Shown: one piece after another, positions 1 to 6,300 of the stretch
Numbering within the stretch: position 1 is the first letter of the stretch
Layout: every line of letters starts with the position of its first letter
DNA from: an uncultured Clostridia bacterium
Lineage (GTDB): Bacteria > Bacillota > Clostridia > Christensenellales > Pumilibacteraceae
Assembly (NCBI GenBank): GCA_947627075.1
Contig: CANQUR010000057.1
Span: 1-9,471 of the forward strand
Direction: 5' to 3'
DNA: 9,471 bases
The notes under the pieces: generated by a model
Databases searched by the model: none
Told to the model about the DNA's origin: nothing
Seen by the model: the letters and a program-made list of their open reading frames with translations, nothing else
Translations under genes and position numbers: made by a program

Positions 1-426
1 GGCGGACTTATCGGCAATTTGATAAAGACCAACGCTTCCATAAGCGGCGCGGAATGCGGCTGTCAGGCGGAAATAGGTTCGGCTTGCTCTATGGCGGCGG
101 CTGCGCTTTGCGAATTGTTCGGAATGGGCATAGAACAGACCGAATACGCGGCGGAAATGGCGCTCGAACACCATTTGGGGCTTACTTGCGATCCCGTGTG
201 CGGGCTCGTTCAGATCCCATGTATCGAACGCAATGCGGTGGCGGCAATGCGCGCTATCAACGCGGTCAACTTATCCAGCTTTTTGTACACTACTCGAAAG
301 ATCTCGTTTGATACCATTGTAAAAACCATGTATGAAACGGGCAGGGATCTTTCGGGCAGATATCGCGAAACGTCGGAAGGCGGGCTCGCGAAATCCGTTC
401 AAATAAGTATGAACCAAAGGAGGTAA
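1..426 (+). CDS. sdaAA: L-serine dehydratase, iron-sulfur-dependent, alpha subunit (3' part)
   Basis: This is the last 141 codons of a gene whose start lies before the window. The enzyme converts L-serine to pyruvate and ammonia in the cytosol, using an oxygen-labile [4Fe-4S] cluster rather than PLP. Visible family motifs are a GCQAEIG segment at residues 20-26 of the visible part and a CDPVCGLVQIPC segment at 63-74. The cysteines at visible positions 21, 63 and 74 are spaced 42 and 11 residues apart, which matches the three cluster ligands known in type II serine dehydratases. The C-terminus ends naturally with TAA. Whether this is the separate alpha chain (about 290 residues) or the end of a fused single-chain enzyme cannot be decided here; an sdaAB gene upstream is expected for the former. 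The gene stops 5 bases before the next start, and the downstream ribosome binding site lies inside its last codons, so it is cotranscribed with the threonine ammonia-lyase. Confidence 0.95.
   Translation, partial: GGLIGNLIKTNASISGAECGCQAEIGSACSMAAAALCELFGMGIEQTEYAAEMALEHHLGLTCDPVCGLVQIPCIERNAVAAMRAINAVNLSSFLYTTRKISFDTIVKTMYETGRDLSGRYRETSEGGLAKSVQISMNQRR
416..423 (+). promoter_or_regulatory. Strong ribosome binding site of the threonine ammonia-lyase gene
   Basis: AAAGGAGG sits 8 bases before the ATG at 432 and overlaps the last codons of sdaAA. This fixes the start of the next gene and points to translational coupling between the two deaminase genes. Confidence 0.85.
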
Positions 427-431
427 ATTAT

Positions 432-1625
432 ATGCTTACTCTCGACAAAGTCAAGGACGCGAGCAATGTGCTCGGCAAGGTAATAAACAATACCGATATA
501 CTTCGCATGCCTATCGAATGCGACAACGACGTATACCTAAAAACAGAGAATTTGCAGGTGACGGGCTCTTTCAAAATTCGCGGCGCATACTACAAGATAT
601 CAAAGTTATCGGCAGAGGAGCGTGCGCGCGGCGTTATCGCTTGTTCTGCCGGCAATCATGCTCAAGGTGTTGCGCTTGCGGCTCAAAAATACGGTATCCC
701 CGCGCTGATTTGCTTGCCCGAGGGCGCGCCCATATCGAAGATCGAGGCAACTCGAAGCTATGGCGCTCAAATCTGCCTTGTAAAGGGAGTATATGACGAC
801 GCGTATCAAAAGGCGCGCGAATTGCAAAAGGAGCATGGATATACCTTTATTCATCCGTTCGACGACGAGGACGTTATAGCCGGGCAGGGCACCCTTTCGC
901 TCGAAATCTTGAACGAAATGCCCGACCTTGACGCAATAGTCGTACCTGTCGGCGGCGGCGGACTTATTTCGGGCGTGGCGTTTGCGGCAAAAAAGATAAA
1001 GCCGGATATCAAGGTATTCGGAGTACAGGCGAGCAACGCTTCGAGCATGTATAACTCCATAAAAGAGGGCAGAGCGATCAAGCTCGCTTCGGTAAATACG
1101 CTTGCCGACGGCATTGCCGTAAAGCAACCGGGCGACCTAACATTCGATCTTTGCAAAAAGTATGTGGACGAGATATTCACGGTGAACGAGGCGGAAATTT
1201 ACACTGCAATGCTTACGCTTATCGAAAAGAAAAAGCTCGTTGCCGAGGGAGCGGGCGCGGTTTCGCTCGCCGCGGCAATGTTCAATAAACTTCCGCTTAC
1301 AAACAAAAAGGTTTGCTGTGTTATCTCGGGCGGAAATATAGACGTCAATCGCCTTTCGCGCGTAATTACGCAAGGCTTATTGAATACGGGACGACGTTGC
1401 ATGATCACCATTCAATTGAAGGACACCCCGGGGCAGTTCAGCGAAGCGATCGGGTGTATAGCAAAGCTCGGTGCAAACGTGATCTCGGCACAGCACGAAC
1501 GCCTTGCCGCCAACGGCGATATAGACACGTGTTACCTTAAAATGGAACTCGAAACGCGCAATTTCGAGCATATTCAGTCAATAAAAGCCACCCTTCACGG
1601 AAACGGCTTTAATATAATCGTTTAG
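432..1625 (+). CDS. ilvA: Threonine ammonia-lyase (threonine dehydratase), PLP-dependent, with C-terminal ACT domain
   Basis: A 397-residue cytosolic enzyme that deaminates L-threonine (and usually also L-serine) to 2-oxobutanoate and ammonia through an enamine/imine intermediate. The fold type II PLP signature is clear: SFKIRGA at residues 46-52 with Lys48 as the Schiff-base lysine, SAGNHAQG at 72-79, the phosphate-binding glycine loop VGGGGL at 173-178, and SGGN at 299-302. Residues from about 324 to the end read as one ACT regulatory domain (a TPGQF motif near 332-336), giving the roughly 400-residue single-ACT form rather than the 500-residue two-ACT IlvA of E. coli. It could feed isoleucine synthesis or act in catabolism. 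The serine dehydratase gene before it and ridA after it favour a catabolic or dual role; no other isoleucine gene is in view. The start is set by an excellent ribosome binding site. The TAG stop overlaps the next ribosome binding site. Confidence 0.93.
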   Translation: MLTLDKVKDASNVLGKVINNTDILRMPIECDNDVYLKTENLQVTGSFKIRGAYYKISKLSAEERARGVIACSAGNHAQGVALAAQKYGIPALICLPEGAPISKIEATRSYGAQICLVKGVYDDAYQKARELQKEHGYTFIHPFDDEDVIAGQGTLSLEILNEMPDLDAIVVPVGGGGLISGVAFAAKKIKPDIKVFGVQASNASSMYNSIKEGRAIKLASVNTLADGIAVKQPGDLTFDLCKKYVDEIFTVNEAEIYTAMLTLIEKKKLVAEGAGAVSLAAAMFNKLPLTNKKVCCVISGGNIDVNRLSRVITQGLLNTGRRCMITIQLKDTPGQFSEAIGCIAKLGANVISAQHERLAANGDIDTCYLKMELETRNFEHIQSIKATLHGNGFNIIV

Positions 1626-1636
1626 GAGGATATTTT

Positions 1637-2008
1637 ATGAAAGTTATCACAACCGACCGCGCCCCCGGCGCTATTGGACCGTACTCGCAAGCAATGGTAG
1701 TAAACAATCTTATTTACTGCTCGGGACAAATACCCATCGATCCCAAAACGGGCGAGATCAAGGGCAAGACTATCGAGGAACAGACCGAAATGGTTTGCGT
1801 AAACGTGGAGAATTTGCTCGCCGCCGCAGGTACTTCTATCGATAAGGTGTTCAAGACCACCTGCTTTTTGAGCGATATGGGCGACTTTGCCGCATTCAAC
1901 GGCGTATATGGCAAGCATTTTGTAAGCAAGCCCGCTCGTTCGTGCGTGGCTGTAAAGACGCTTCCCAAAAATGTGCTTGTGGAAGTCGAGGTCATAGCCG
2001 AGCTTTAA
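1637..2008 (+). CDS. ridA: RidA-family 2-iminobutanoate/2-iminopropanoate deaminase
   Basis: A 123-residue protein of normal length for the RidA (YjgF/YER057c/UK114) family, which works as a cytosolic trimer. It hydrolyses the enamine/imine products of threonine and serine dehydratases to 2-oxoacids, preventing damage to PLP enzymes. Family features are AIGPYSQA at residues 12-19 with Tyr16, SGQIP at 29-33, and PARSCV at 99-104, followed by the VEVEVIAE end. By alignment from memory with E. coli RidA, Arg101, Cys103 and Glu116 correspond to its Arg105, Cys107 and Glu120, so this looks like a true RidA with the deaminase residues and not a divergent Rid subfamily member. AGGAGG at 1624-1629 lies 7 bases before the ATG. 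It is the last gene of the operon and directly follows the enzyme whose intermediates it would clear. Confidence 0.95.
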   Translation: MKVITTDRAPGAIGPYSQAMVVNNLIYCSGQIPIDPKTGEIKGKTIEEQTEMVCVNVENLLAAAGTSIDKVFKTTCFLSDMGDFAAFNGVYGKHFVSKPARSCVAVKTLPKNVLVEVEVIAEL

Positions 2009-2028
2009 TTTTGAGCATAAATAAAGGA

Positions 2029-2060
2029 GATACCTTTTCATTGCGAAAGGGTATCTTTTT
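2029..2060 (+). terminator. Rho-independent terminator after ridA
   Basis: An 11-bp stem (2029-2039 with 2045-2055, one T-G wobble, otherwise perfect) closes a 5-base loop and is followed at once by five T residues (2056-2060). It lies 20 bases after the ridA stop and ends the deaminase operon. Confidence 0.9.
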
Positions 2061-2200
2061 GTTTGCCATATTGTAGCTTATGTGAATTTTTGATTTGACA
2101 GAGCTTGGGAATATTCAAAAAGTAAAGGATTCGTAGCTTAAAGCCGAGGCTATCGTCACGGCTTACTAATGTTTGCAAAGAAAATATTTCAGGCTTTTTA

Positions 2201-2229
2201 TTGACATTGATGACATAATGTGCTAAAAT
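2201..2229 (+). promoter_or_regulatory. Housekeeping sigma promoter for the fmdB-like to rlmH operon
   Basis: A perfect -35 box TTGACA (2201-2206) is separated by exactly 17 bases from the -10 box TAAAAT (2224-2229), with an extended -10 TG at 2221-2222. Transcription should start near 2236, which leaves a very short leader before the ATG at 2248. A ribosome binding site AGGGAGG lies at 2234-2240, so the start point may fall within or just beside it. The 140 bases between the ridA terminator and this promoter (2061-2200) show no gene. Confidence 0.85.
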
Positions 2230-2247
2230 TTATAGGGAGGGATCAAT

Positions 2248-2445
2248 ATGCCTTTGATCGAGCTTAAATGTGAGAAATGCGGAAAGGCTTACGAGGAGCT
2301 TGTCGCGCATGCCGATGGCAATTATCCGCCTTGCAAGTTTTGCGGTGGTGAAATGCAACAGGTGTATAACGGTAAACTTTTTGTAAACGATTGCAAAAAA
2401 TCGAGCTGTACCGGCAATTGTTCTAATTGCGGAGGATGTCACTGA
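2248..2445 (+). CDS. FmdB-type zinc-ribbon protein, small, with Cys-rich tail
   Basis: A 65-residue protein. The N-terminal part (residues 1-34) has the FmdB/CxxC-CxxC zinc-ribbon pattern: Cys8-x2-Cys11 and Cys29-x2-Cys32, opening with an MPLIELKCEKCG-like start typical of the family. The tail (49-65) adds five more cysteines (49, 54, 58, 61, 64) and a final His, enough to bind a second metal or to act as a redox or metal-handling segment. FmdB was first described as a possible regulator of formamidase, but for most family members no biochemical function is established, and I infer none here beyond zinc binding. It is the first gene of its operon, with its own strong promoter and ribosome binding site. 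Its TGA stop shares one base with the start of the nitroreductase gene. Confidence 0.85.
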   Translation: MPLIELKCEKCGKAYEELVAHADGNYPPCKFCGGEMQQVYNGKLFVNDCKKSSCTGNCSNCGGCH

Positions 2446-2975
2446 TGAATACTATCGAATGCATACATGAAAGAATGAGCATACGTAGCTTTACGCCTCA
2501 AAATGTAGAGGACGAAAAGCTTGAAATAATAACCGACGCGGCATTGCAAGCGCCTACCGCCATGAATTCACGCGATATGGTGCTTACCGTCGTGCGCGGA
2601 GAACGATTGAAAAAGATAAACAAAGCCATGGAGGAGGCAGTCGGCGACGAAATGCGTTCGCATTTTGCCAATGACAAGGGCGAATTCGACTTTTATCGAG
2701 GCGGCAACGTCTTGATCGTCGTTTCGTTCGGACCGGCGTCGGTATTGCCCGAGCAAAATACGGGCTGTGTCATGGAAAATATGTATCTCGCGGCGACCGA
2801 ACTCGGGCTCGGAGCTTGTTGGATAAATCAATTTTACAGCTTCAGAAGCGACAAGATACAAGCTTTGCTCGAACTCGAAAAAGGTTACAGACCTTTTGCC
2901 GCTATCTGTGTAGGCTATATCGATCGAAAGCCGCCGAAAAAGGCAAGAGATGGCAAGATCGTTTATTTGGATTAA
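2445..2975 (+). CDS. Nitroreductase family protein (FMN-dependent oxidoreductase), small form
   Basis: A 176-residue protein of the nitroreductase fold, expected to be a cytosolic homodimer that binds FMN and uses NAD(P)H. The N-terminal FMN phosphate-binding pattern RMSIRSFTPQNV (residues 10-21) is clear, followed by the APTAMNSR segment (36-43). The second half has the family's NTGCVMENMYLAATELGLGACWI-type helix (about 105-127) and a VGYID segment near 156-160. The substrate cannot be told from sequence. I take the ATG at 2445, in a TGATG overlap with the previous stop, because GGAGG at 2431-2435 is 9 bases upstream. A TTG at 2427 and an ATG at 2436 in the same frame would be before or directly against that site. 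The overlap implies coupled translation with the zinc-ribbon protein. Confidence 0.9.
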   Translation: MNTIECIHERMSIRSFTPQNVEDEKLEIITDAALQAPTAMNSRDMVLTVVRGERLKKINKAMEEAVGDEMRSHFANDKGEFDFYRGGNVLIVVSFGPASVLPEQNTGCVMENMYLAATELGLGACWINQFYSFRSDKIQALLELEKGYRPFAAICVGYIDRKPPKKARDGKIVYLD

Positions 2976-2978
2976 TTT

Positions 2979-3749
2979 ATGGGACTTAAAATTTGCAGTC
3001 TTGGGAGCGGAAGCAGCGGCAATTGTATTTATGTCGCAAGCGATACGACTACCTTACTTATAGACGCTGGCATAAGTTGTAGACGCATAAAGGCAGCGCT
3101 CGACGTATTGGGCGCCAATACGGACAAGTTGAACTTGCTTATAACGCATTCGCACATAGATCATATAGGGCAAATAAACATGATCTGCAAGACGTTTTCG
3201 CCCGTCGTATATGCGCATTATCTTACGAGCGCGGCTGTGCACGAAAGGATACCGGGATATCTTAAAGTCAAGGAATTTTACGGCGACTTCTATATAGGCG
3301 ATATAACGGTCTCTCCTTTCAAAGTAAGCCATGATGTACCTTGCGTAGGGTACAGTTTACTTTCGGGCGGCAAAAAGATAAGCGTAGTGACCGATGTGGG
3401 CAAGCTCACTCAAGATAATATCAGCCATATCGAGGGAAGCGACGTAGTGCTTATGGAATCCAATCACGACGAAAATATGCTTTTGGCAAATCCGAGATAC
3501 ACCGTTTCGCTCAAAAGGAGAATTTTGTCGGATAACGGACATTTGTCCAATAATTCATGCGCTCAAGCAGCCGTGCAATGTATAAAAAGCGGGACAAAAC
3601 AGATAATTCTCGGACACTTGTCAAAGGAAAACAACACTCCCAAACTTGCTTATGAAACTACCAGGGATCTTATCGACAAAGAGGGATTGCGGGCGGCAAT
3701 TGCCGTTGCCTCGGCAGATAAGATGGGTGATCTTATAGAGGTATGTTAG
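2979..3749 (+). CDS. walJ: MBL-fold metallo-hydrolase of the WalJ/YycJ family
   Basis: A 256-residue protein, the usual length for WalJ (YycJ), a metallo-beta-lactamase-fold nuclease found in the wal locus of many Firmicutes. The N-terminus (SLGSGSSGNCIYV, residues 7-19) is the family signature. Metal ligands are visible: THSHIDH (56-62: His57, His59, Asp61, His62), His118 in SHDVP, and Asp139 in VVTDVG. Further conserved segments are ESNHD (160-164), NGHLS (186-190) and LGHLSKENN (211-219). In B. subtilis YycJ has been characterised as a DNA exonuclease; activity of this copy is inferred. The start is 3 bases after the nitroreductase stop and has no clear ribosome binding site, so it probably relies on coupled re-initiation. 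No walR/walK genes are present in the window. Its 3' end overlaps the next gene by 7 bases. Confidence 0.92.
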   Translation: MGLKICSLGSGSSGNCIYVASDTTTLLIDAGISCRRIKAALDVLGANTDKLNLLITHSHIDHIGQINMICKTFSPVVYAHYLTSAAVHERIPGYLKVKEFYGDFYIGDITVSPFKVSHDVPCVGYSLLSGGKKISVVTDVGKLTQDNISHIEGSDVVLMESNHDENMLLANPRYTVSLKRRILSDNGHLSNNSCAQAAVQCIKSGTKQIILGHLSKENNTPKLAYETTRDLIDKEGLRAAIAVASADKMGDLIEVC

Positions 3750-4810
3750 AGGAAAAGAGACCATTCAAAATATCGGACGGCCCGATGATAATGCTTATCG
3801 CCTTTGCCGCCATGTTGATGGGACAGGTGATATTTGCGTTATTGTCCTCAATGCTGTCATCGATCGAAAATGCGACGGAGATCGTAAATCTTGTCGCCAT
3901 GATCGCGTTTCAAGGGATATATATCGGCACGTATTTTATTTATGTGAAACAGCGCAATATTAAAAGCGCTTTCGATATAAGCAAAGGTCTTACCGTTTGG
4001 AGCATTGTGGCGTCCGTTGCGATCGCAGCGATATGCTTTTTCTGTTTCAGCGGGCTTGCACAACTTTTCGAAACGTTGTTGAACAGTATAGGCTATGTTT
4101 CGGTGGAGATCGAAACAAGCAGTTCTTTTTCCGTGGTTTTGCTTGCAATAGCGACCGTGATCATCGCGCCTATAGGCGAAGAAACTATATTTCGCAAAGC
4201 TCTGCTTTCGGGTGCGGCAAGGTGGAACAGCGATGTCAAGCTGTGCCTTTTGAGCGGAGTTGCTTTTGCCATGATGCACATAAATCCGAGCCAGACCGTG
4301 TATCAATTTTTTCTCGGCTCGGTAGCGGCATACGTCATGCTCAAGTGCGGCAATGTTTTGGCATCGATGATGGTCCACGGTGTAAGCAATTTATTGGCAA
4401 TATTGTTTTCGTATACCGATTTCGGTTCGAAAGTTCTCGGTTTTTATGCCGAAAATATAGGGCATAATACGCTTATAACGTTTATTTTCTGCGCCGTATT
4501 GCCCATATGTGCCATAGCGTTTATTATAGCGATATGCCGAGCGATCCAAAAGGCGGAAAAAAACAAATTTCCGGAAAAGTTCAAAAAGGTTTTGTATATT
4601 GACCAAAATACGTTATTGCCCGTATATGACGGAATAATCTGCGGAGATTTGGATATTTTCCGACGTCGAGCCGAATTGAGAAAACAATTTATTCGCGAAG
4701 AAAAGAGCGGTGCATTCGGCAAAAGAACTTATGAAATAACGCTTGCGATGTATTTTATGATCACTGCGCTTTTGTGGATAGCAACATTCGCCGTACAACT
4801 CGGCGTTTGA
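3743..4810 (+). CDS. CPBP-family intramembrane glutamic protease (first of a pair)
   Basis: A 355-residue polytopic membrane protein with the three CPBP/Abi (CAAX protease and bacteriocin-processing) motifs: EETIFR (Glu146, Glu147, Arg151), FAMMH (Phe175, His179) and HGVSN (His212, Asn216). All expected catalytic residues are present, so it may be an active protease. Hydrophobic segments lie at about 13-38, 46-68, 84-106, 129-144, 165-180, 186-224 (probably two helices), 243-265 and 332-352. After the CPBP core a C-terminal extension contains a charged, probably cytosolic stretch (266-331) and then a last membrane helix. The start overlaps the end of walJ by 7 bases, and the only SD-like sequence (GAGG at 3738-3741) is too close to be ideal, so coupling is likely. 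The substrate is unknown; family members cleave prenylated CAAX proteins, anti-sigma factors or bacteriocins. It is homologous in layout to the following gene. Confidence 0.9.
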   Translation: MLEEKRPFKISDGPMIMLIAFAAMLMGQVIFALLSSMLSSIENATEIVNLVAMIAFQGIYIGTYFIYVKQRNIKSAFDISKGLTVWSIVASVAIAAICFFCFSGLAQLFETLLNSIGYVSVEIETSSSFSVVLLAIATVIIAPIGEETIFRKALLSGAARWNSDVKLCLLSGVAFAMMHINPSQTVYQFFLGSVAAYVMLKCGNVLASMMVHGVSNLLAILFSYTDFGSKVLGFYAENIGHNTLITFIFCAVLPICAIAFIIAICRAIQKAEKNKFPEKFKKVLYIDQNTLLPVYDGIICGDLDIFRRRAELRKQFIREEKSGAFGKRTYEITLAMYFMITALLWIATFAVQLGV

Positions 4811-4821
4811 TTGGAGGGATT

Positions 4822-5817
4822 ATGACAGATAGCAAAAAACAATATCGGATAGTCGGATTGACGGTATTTATAATATCTATCATGCTTTTGATCTTGAGAA
4901 TTGTCAGCTATTATATTCAAGTCGCTATGATAGACAGTACTATGGATGAAGCTTGGCTCAACATGTTGTTCGAACTCGCATTTTCCGTGCCGGCACAAGT
5001 GTTGTTATTGTTCCTTTTTCCGTTTTTAATGTACAAATTTGCCATGAAGAAAACGGTCAAGGAAGTTTTTGCCTTTTCCGGATACCATAAGTGCAACGTT
5101 TTTGCCATACTTCTTTCGATCTTGATCGGTTTGCTCGTACCGTTTATGTCCATGGGGCTTTCGGTTTTTTGGCAAATGATCTTGATATTGTTCGGCTATA
5201 TCCCGTCGGGTAGCACCGTTTTGCCGTCGGAATTCTCCCGGTCATATTTTTTGTTGTCTGTGCTGATAACTGCGATATTGCCTGCTATTTGCGAAGAATT
5301 TGCTAATCGAGGCGGATTATTGACTGTGATGAGGGGCTTTCATTCCGAAAAAAAGACGATTTTGCTCATAGCGATCGCATTTGGGCTTTTTCATCAAAAT
5401 ATAACGCAAATATTCTATACGGCAATACTCGGTGCCTTGCTTGCTTATCTCGTTCTTGAGACAGGATCGATCTTGCCCGCTGTCATCGTACACTTTATGA
5501 ATAACTTCGTTTCGGTTTATTTGGAAAGCGCGAGCGAATACGGTTGGGCGATAGGCGGAGGATTTTATGACTTTATCGATGGCGCGTCCTTTGGTACGAT
5601 CTCGGGCTCGATTGCGCTCGTTTTCCTTGCCGTGTTCGGACTTGCCCTTGCGGTCAGAGCCGTTTGCAAAAACAAGAAGGATAATTTCTATCTCAAAGAG
5701 AGCTCTGCCTTTGCCGCCATGAGGCAAAGACCGAAATTTAAGGACAATATTTTTTATATAGGCGCTATCATAGTGACGATAACGTCTACGTTCATAACAT
5801 ATCTTTTCGGACTATGA
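4822..5817 (+). CDS. CPBP-family intramembrane glutamic protease (second of a pair)
   Basis: A 331-residue polytopic membrane protein with complete CPBP motifs: EEFANR (Glu158, Glu159, Arg163), FGLFH (Phe187, His191) and HFMNN (His224, Asn228). Hydrophobic segments lie at about 9-32, 50-74, 93-126, 141-157, 178-192, 197-235, 259-281 and 309-330. As in the preceding gene, the core is followed by a membrane helix, a basic stretch and a final helix. The pattern R-A-x2-K-x2-K-x2-F occurs at 279-289 here and at 266-276 in the first protein, which supports duplication or a conserved pair. I choose the ATG at 4822 because GGAGGG (4813-4818) lies just before it. The frame is open further upstream to 4774, but that would overlap the previous gene and ignore the ribosome binding site. 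It is 11 bases from its partner and overlaps rlmH by 4 bases (ATGA). Confidence 0.9.
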   Translation: MTDSKKQYRIVGLTVFIISIMLLILRIVSYYIQVAMIDSTMDEAWLNMLFELAFSVPAQVLLLFLFPFLMYKFAMKKTVKEVFAFSGYHKCNVFAILLSILIGLLVPFMSMGLSVFWQMILILFGYIPSGSTVLPSEFSRSYFLLSVLITAILPAICEEFANRGGLLTVMRGFHSEKKTILLIAIAFGLFHQNITQIFYTAILGALLAYLVLETGSILPAVIVHFMNNFVSVYLESASEYGWAIGGGFYDFIDGASFGTISGSIALVFLAVFGLALAVRAVCKNKKDNFYLKESSAFAAMRQRPKFKDNIFYIGAIIVTITSTFITYLFGL

Positions 5818-6254
5818 AAAAGATCAAACTCGTAGTAGTGGGTAAGCTAAAGGAGCGCTTTTTCGCGGAGGCTTGCGACGAATATCTCAAACGCATAGGA
5901 CGCTTTGCCGAAGTGACAATATGCGAATTGAAGGACAGACCAAACGGTATCGAAGCGGAAAGTTCGGATATTTTGCAAGCTATAAAGGGCTATGTTTTAC
6001 TTGCCGATATCGAAGGAGAACAAATGTCCAGCGAGGGCTTTTCGGCATTTTTGGATTCGATTTTCAATCGTTACGACACTGTGAGTTTTGTGATAGGCGG
6101 TTCGTGCGGCGTGGACAAAAGGGTAAAAGACAGAGCGGATAAGCGAATAAGTTTCGGCAAGATGACGTATCCGCATATGCTCATGCGTGTTATTGCGCTC
6201 GAACAGCTCTATCGCGCTTTTACGATAAAGGAAGGCTTGCCATATCACAAATAG
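5814..6254 (+). CDS. rlmH: 23S rRNA (pseudouridine-1915-N3)-methyltransferase RlmH
   Basis: A 146-residue SPOUT-class methyltransferase, close to the usual 155-160 residues. It methylates pseudouridine 1915 in helix 69 of 23S rRNA on assembled 70S ribosomes, with S-adenosylmethionine as donor. Recognisable parts are the start KLVVVGKLKE (5-14), the SAM-binding knot segment FVIGGSCGVD (92-101), and the C-terminal block KMTYPHMLMRVIALEQLYRA (116-135) ending in PYHK, the invariant family tail. The start codon overlaps the previous stop as ATGA, without a good ribosome binding site, so translation is coupled to the CPBP gene. A walJ gene a few genes upstream of rlmH is a known Firmicutes arrangement, here with two CPBP genes between them. 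Confidence 0.96.
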   Translation: MKKIKLVVVGKLKERFFAEACDEYLKRIGRFAEVTICELKDRPNGIEAESSDILQAIKGYVLLADIEGEQMSSEGFSAFLDSIFNRYDTVSFVIGGSCGVDKRVKDRADKRISFGKMTYPHMLMRVIALEQLYRAFTIKEGLPYHK

Positions 6255-6267
6255 CCGTCATGTAACA

Positions 6268-6273
6268 TATAAT
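6268..6273 (+). promoter_or_regulatory. Possible weak internal promoter (-10 box) before the M14 gene
   Basis: A perfect TATAAT (6268-6273) lies in the 46-base gap between rlmH and the M14 gene, but no good -35 box is found at 16-18 bases. A TTGCCA at 6237-6242 is too far away. It may give some separate transcription of the M14 gene, or be chance in an AT-rich gap. Confidence 0.3.
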
Positions 6274-6300
6274 GACAAAAAAACGAAAAGAGGGCATTAT

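Noticed and set aside
606..1127. Long minus-strand open frame inside the threonine ammonia-lyase gene
   Set aside because: A codon-bias shadow: no ribosome binding site, no recognisable protein, fully overlapped by a confident gene. The same applies to the other opposite-strand frames in the window.
2095..2127. Second TTGACA upstream of the fmdB-like gene
   Set aside because: No acceptable -10 box occurs at 15-19 bases; the TTGACA at 2201 has a perfect partner and is the better promoter.
2141..2164. Hairpin AAGCCG ... CGGCTT in the ridA-fmdB gap, possible small RNA or riboswitch
   Set aside because: Only a 6-bp stem with a 12-base loop, no T tail, and no recognised riboswitch or sRNA pattern.
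4774..4821. Longer N-terminus for the second CPBP protein
   Set aside because: It would overlap the first CPBP gene, and the strong GGAGGG lies directly before the ATG at 4822.
3743..5817. Bacteriocin biosynthesis or abortive-infection defence system based on the CPBP (Abi) genes
   Set aside because: No bacteriocin precursor, transporter, nuclease or toxin-antitoxin gene is nearby; the neighbours are housekeeping genes.
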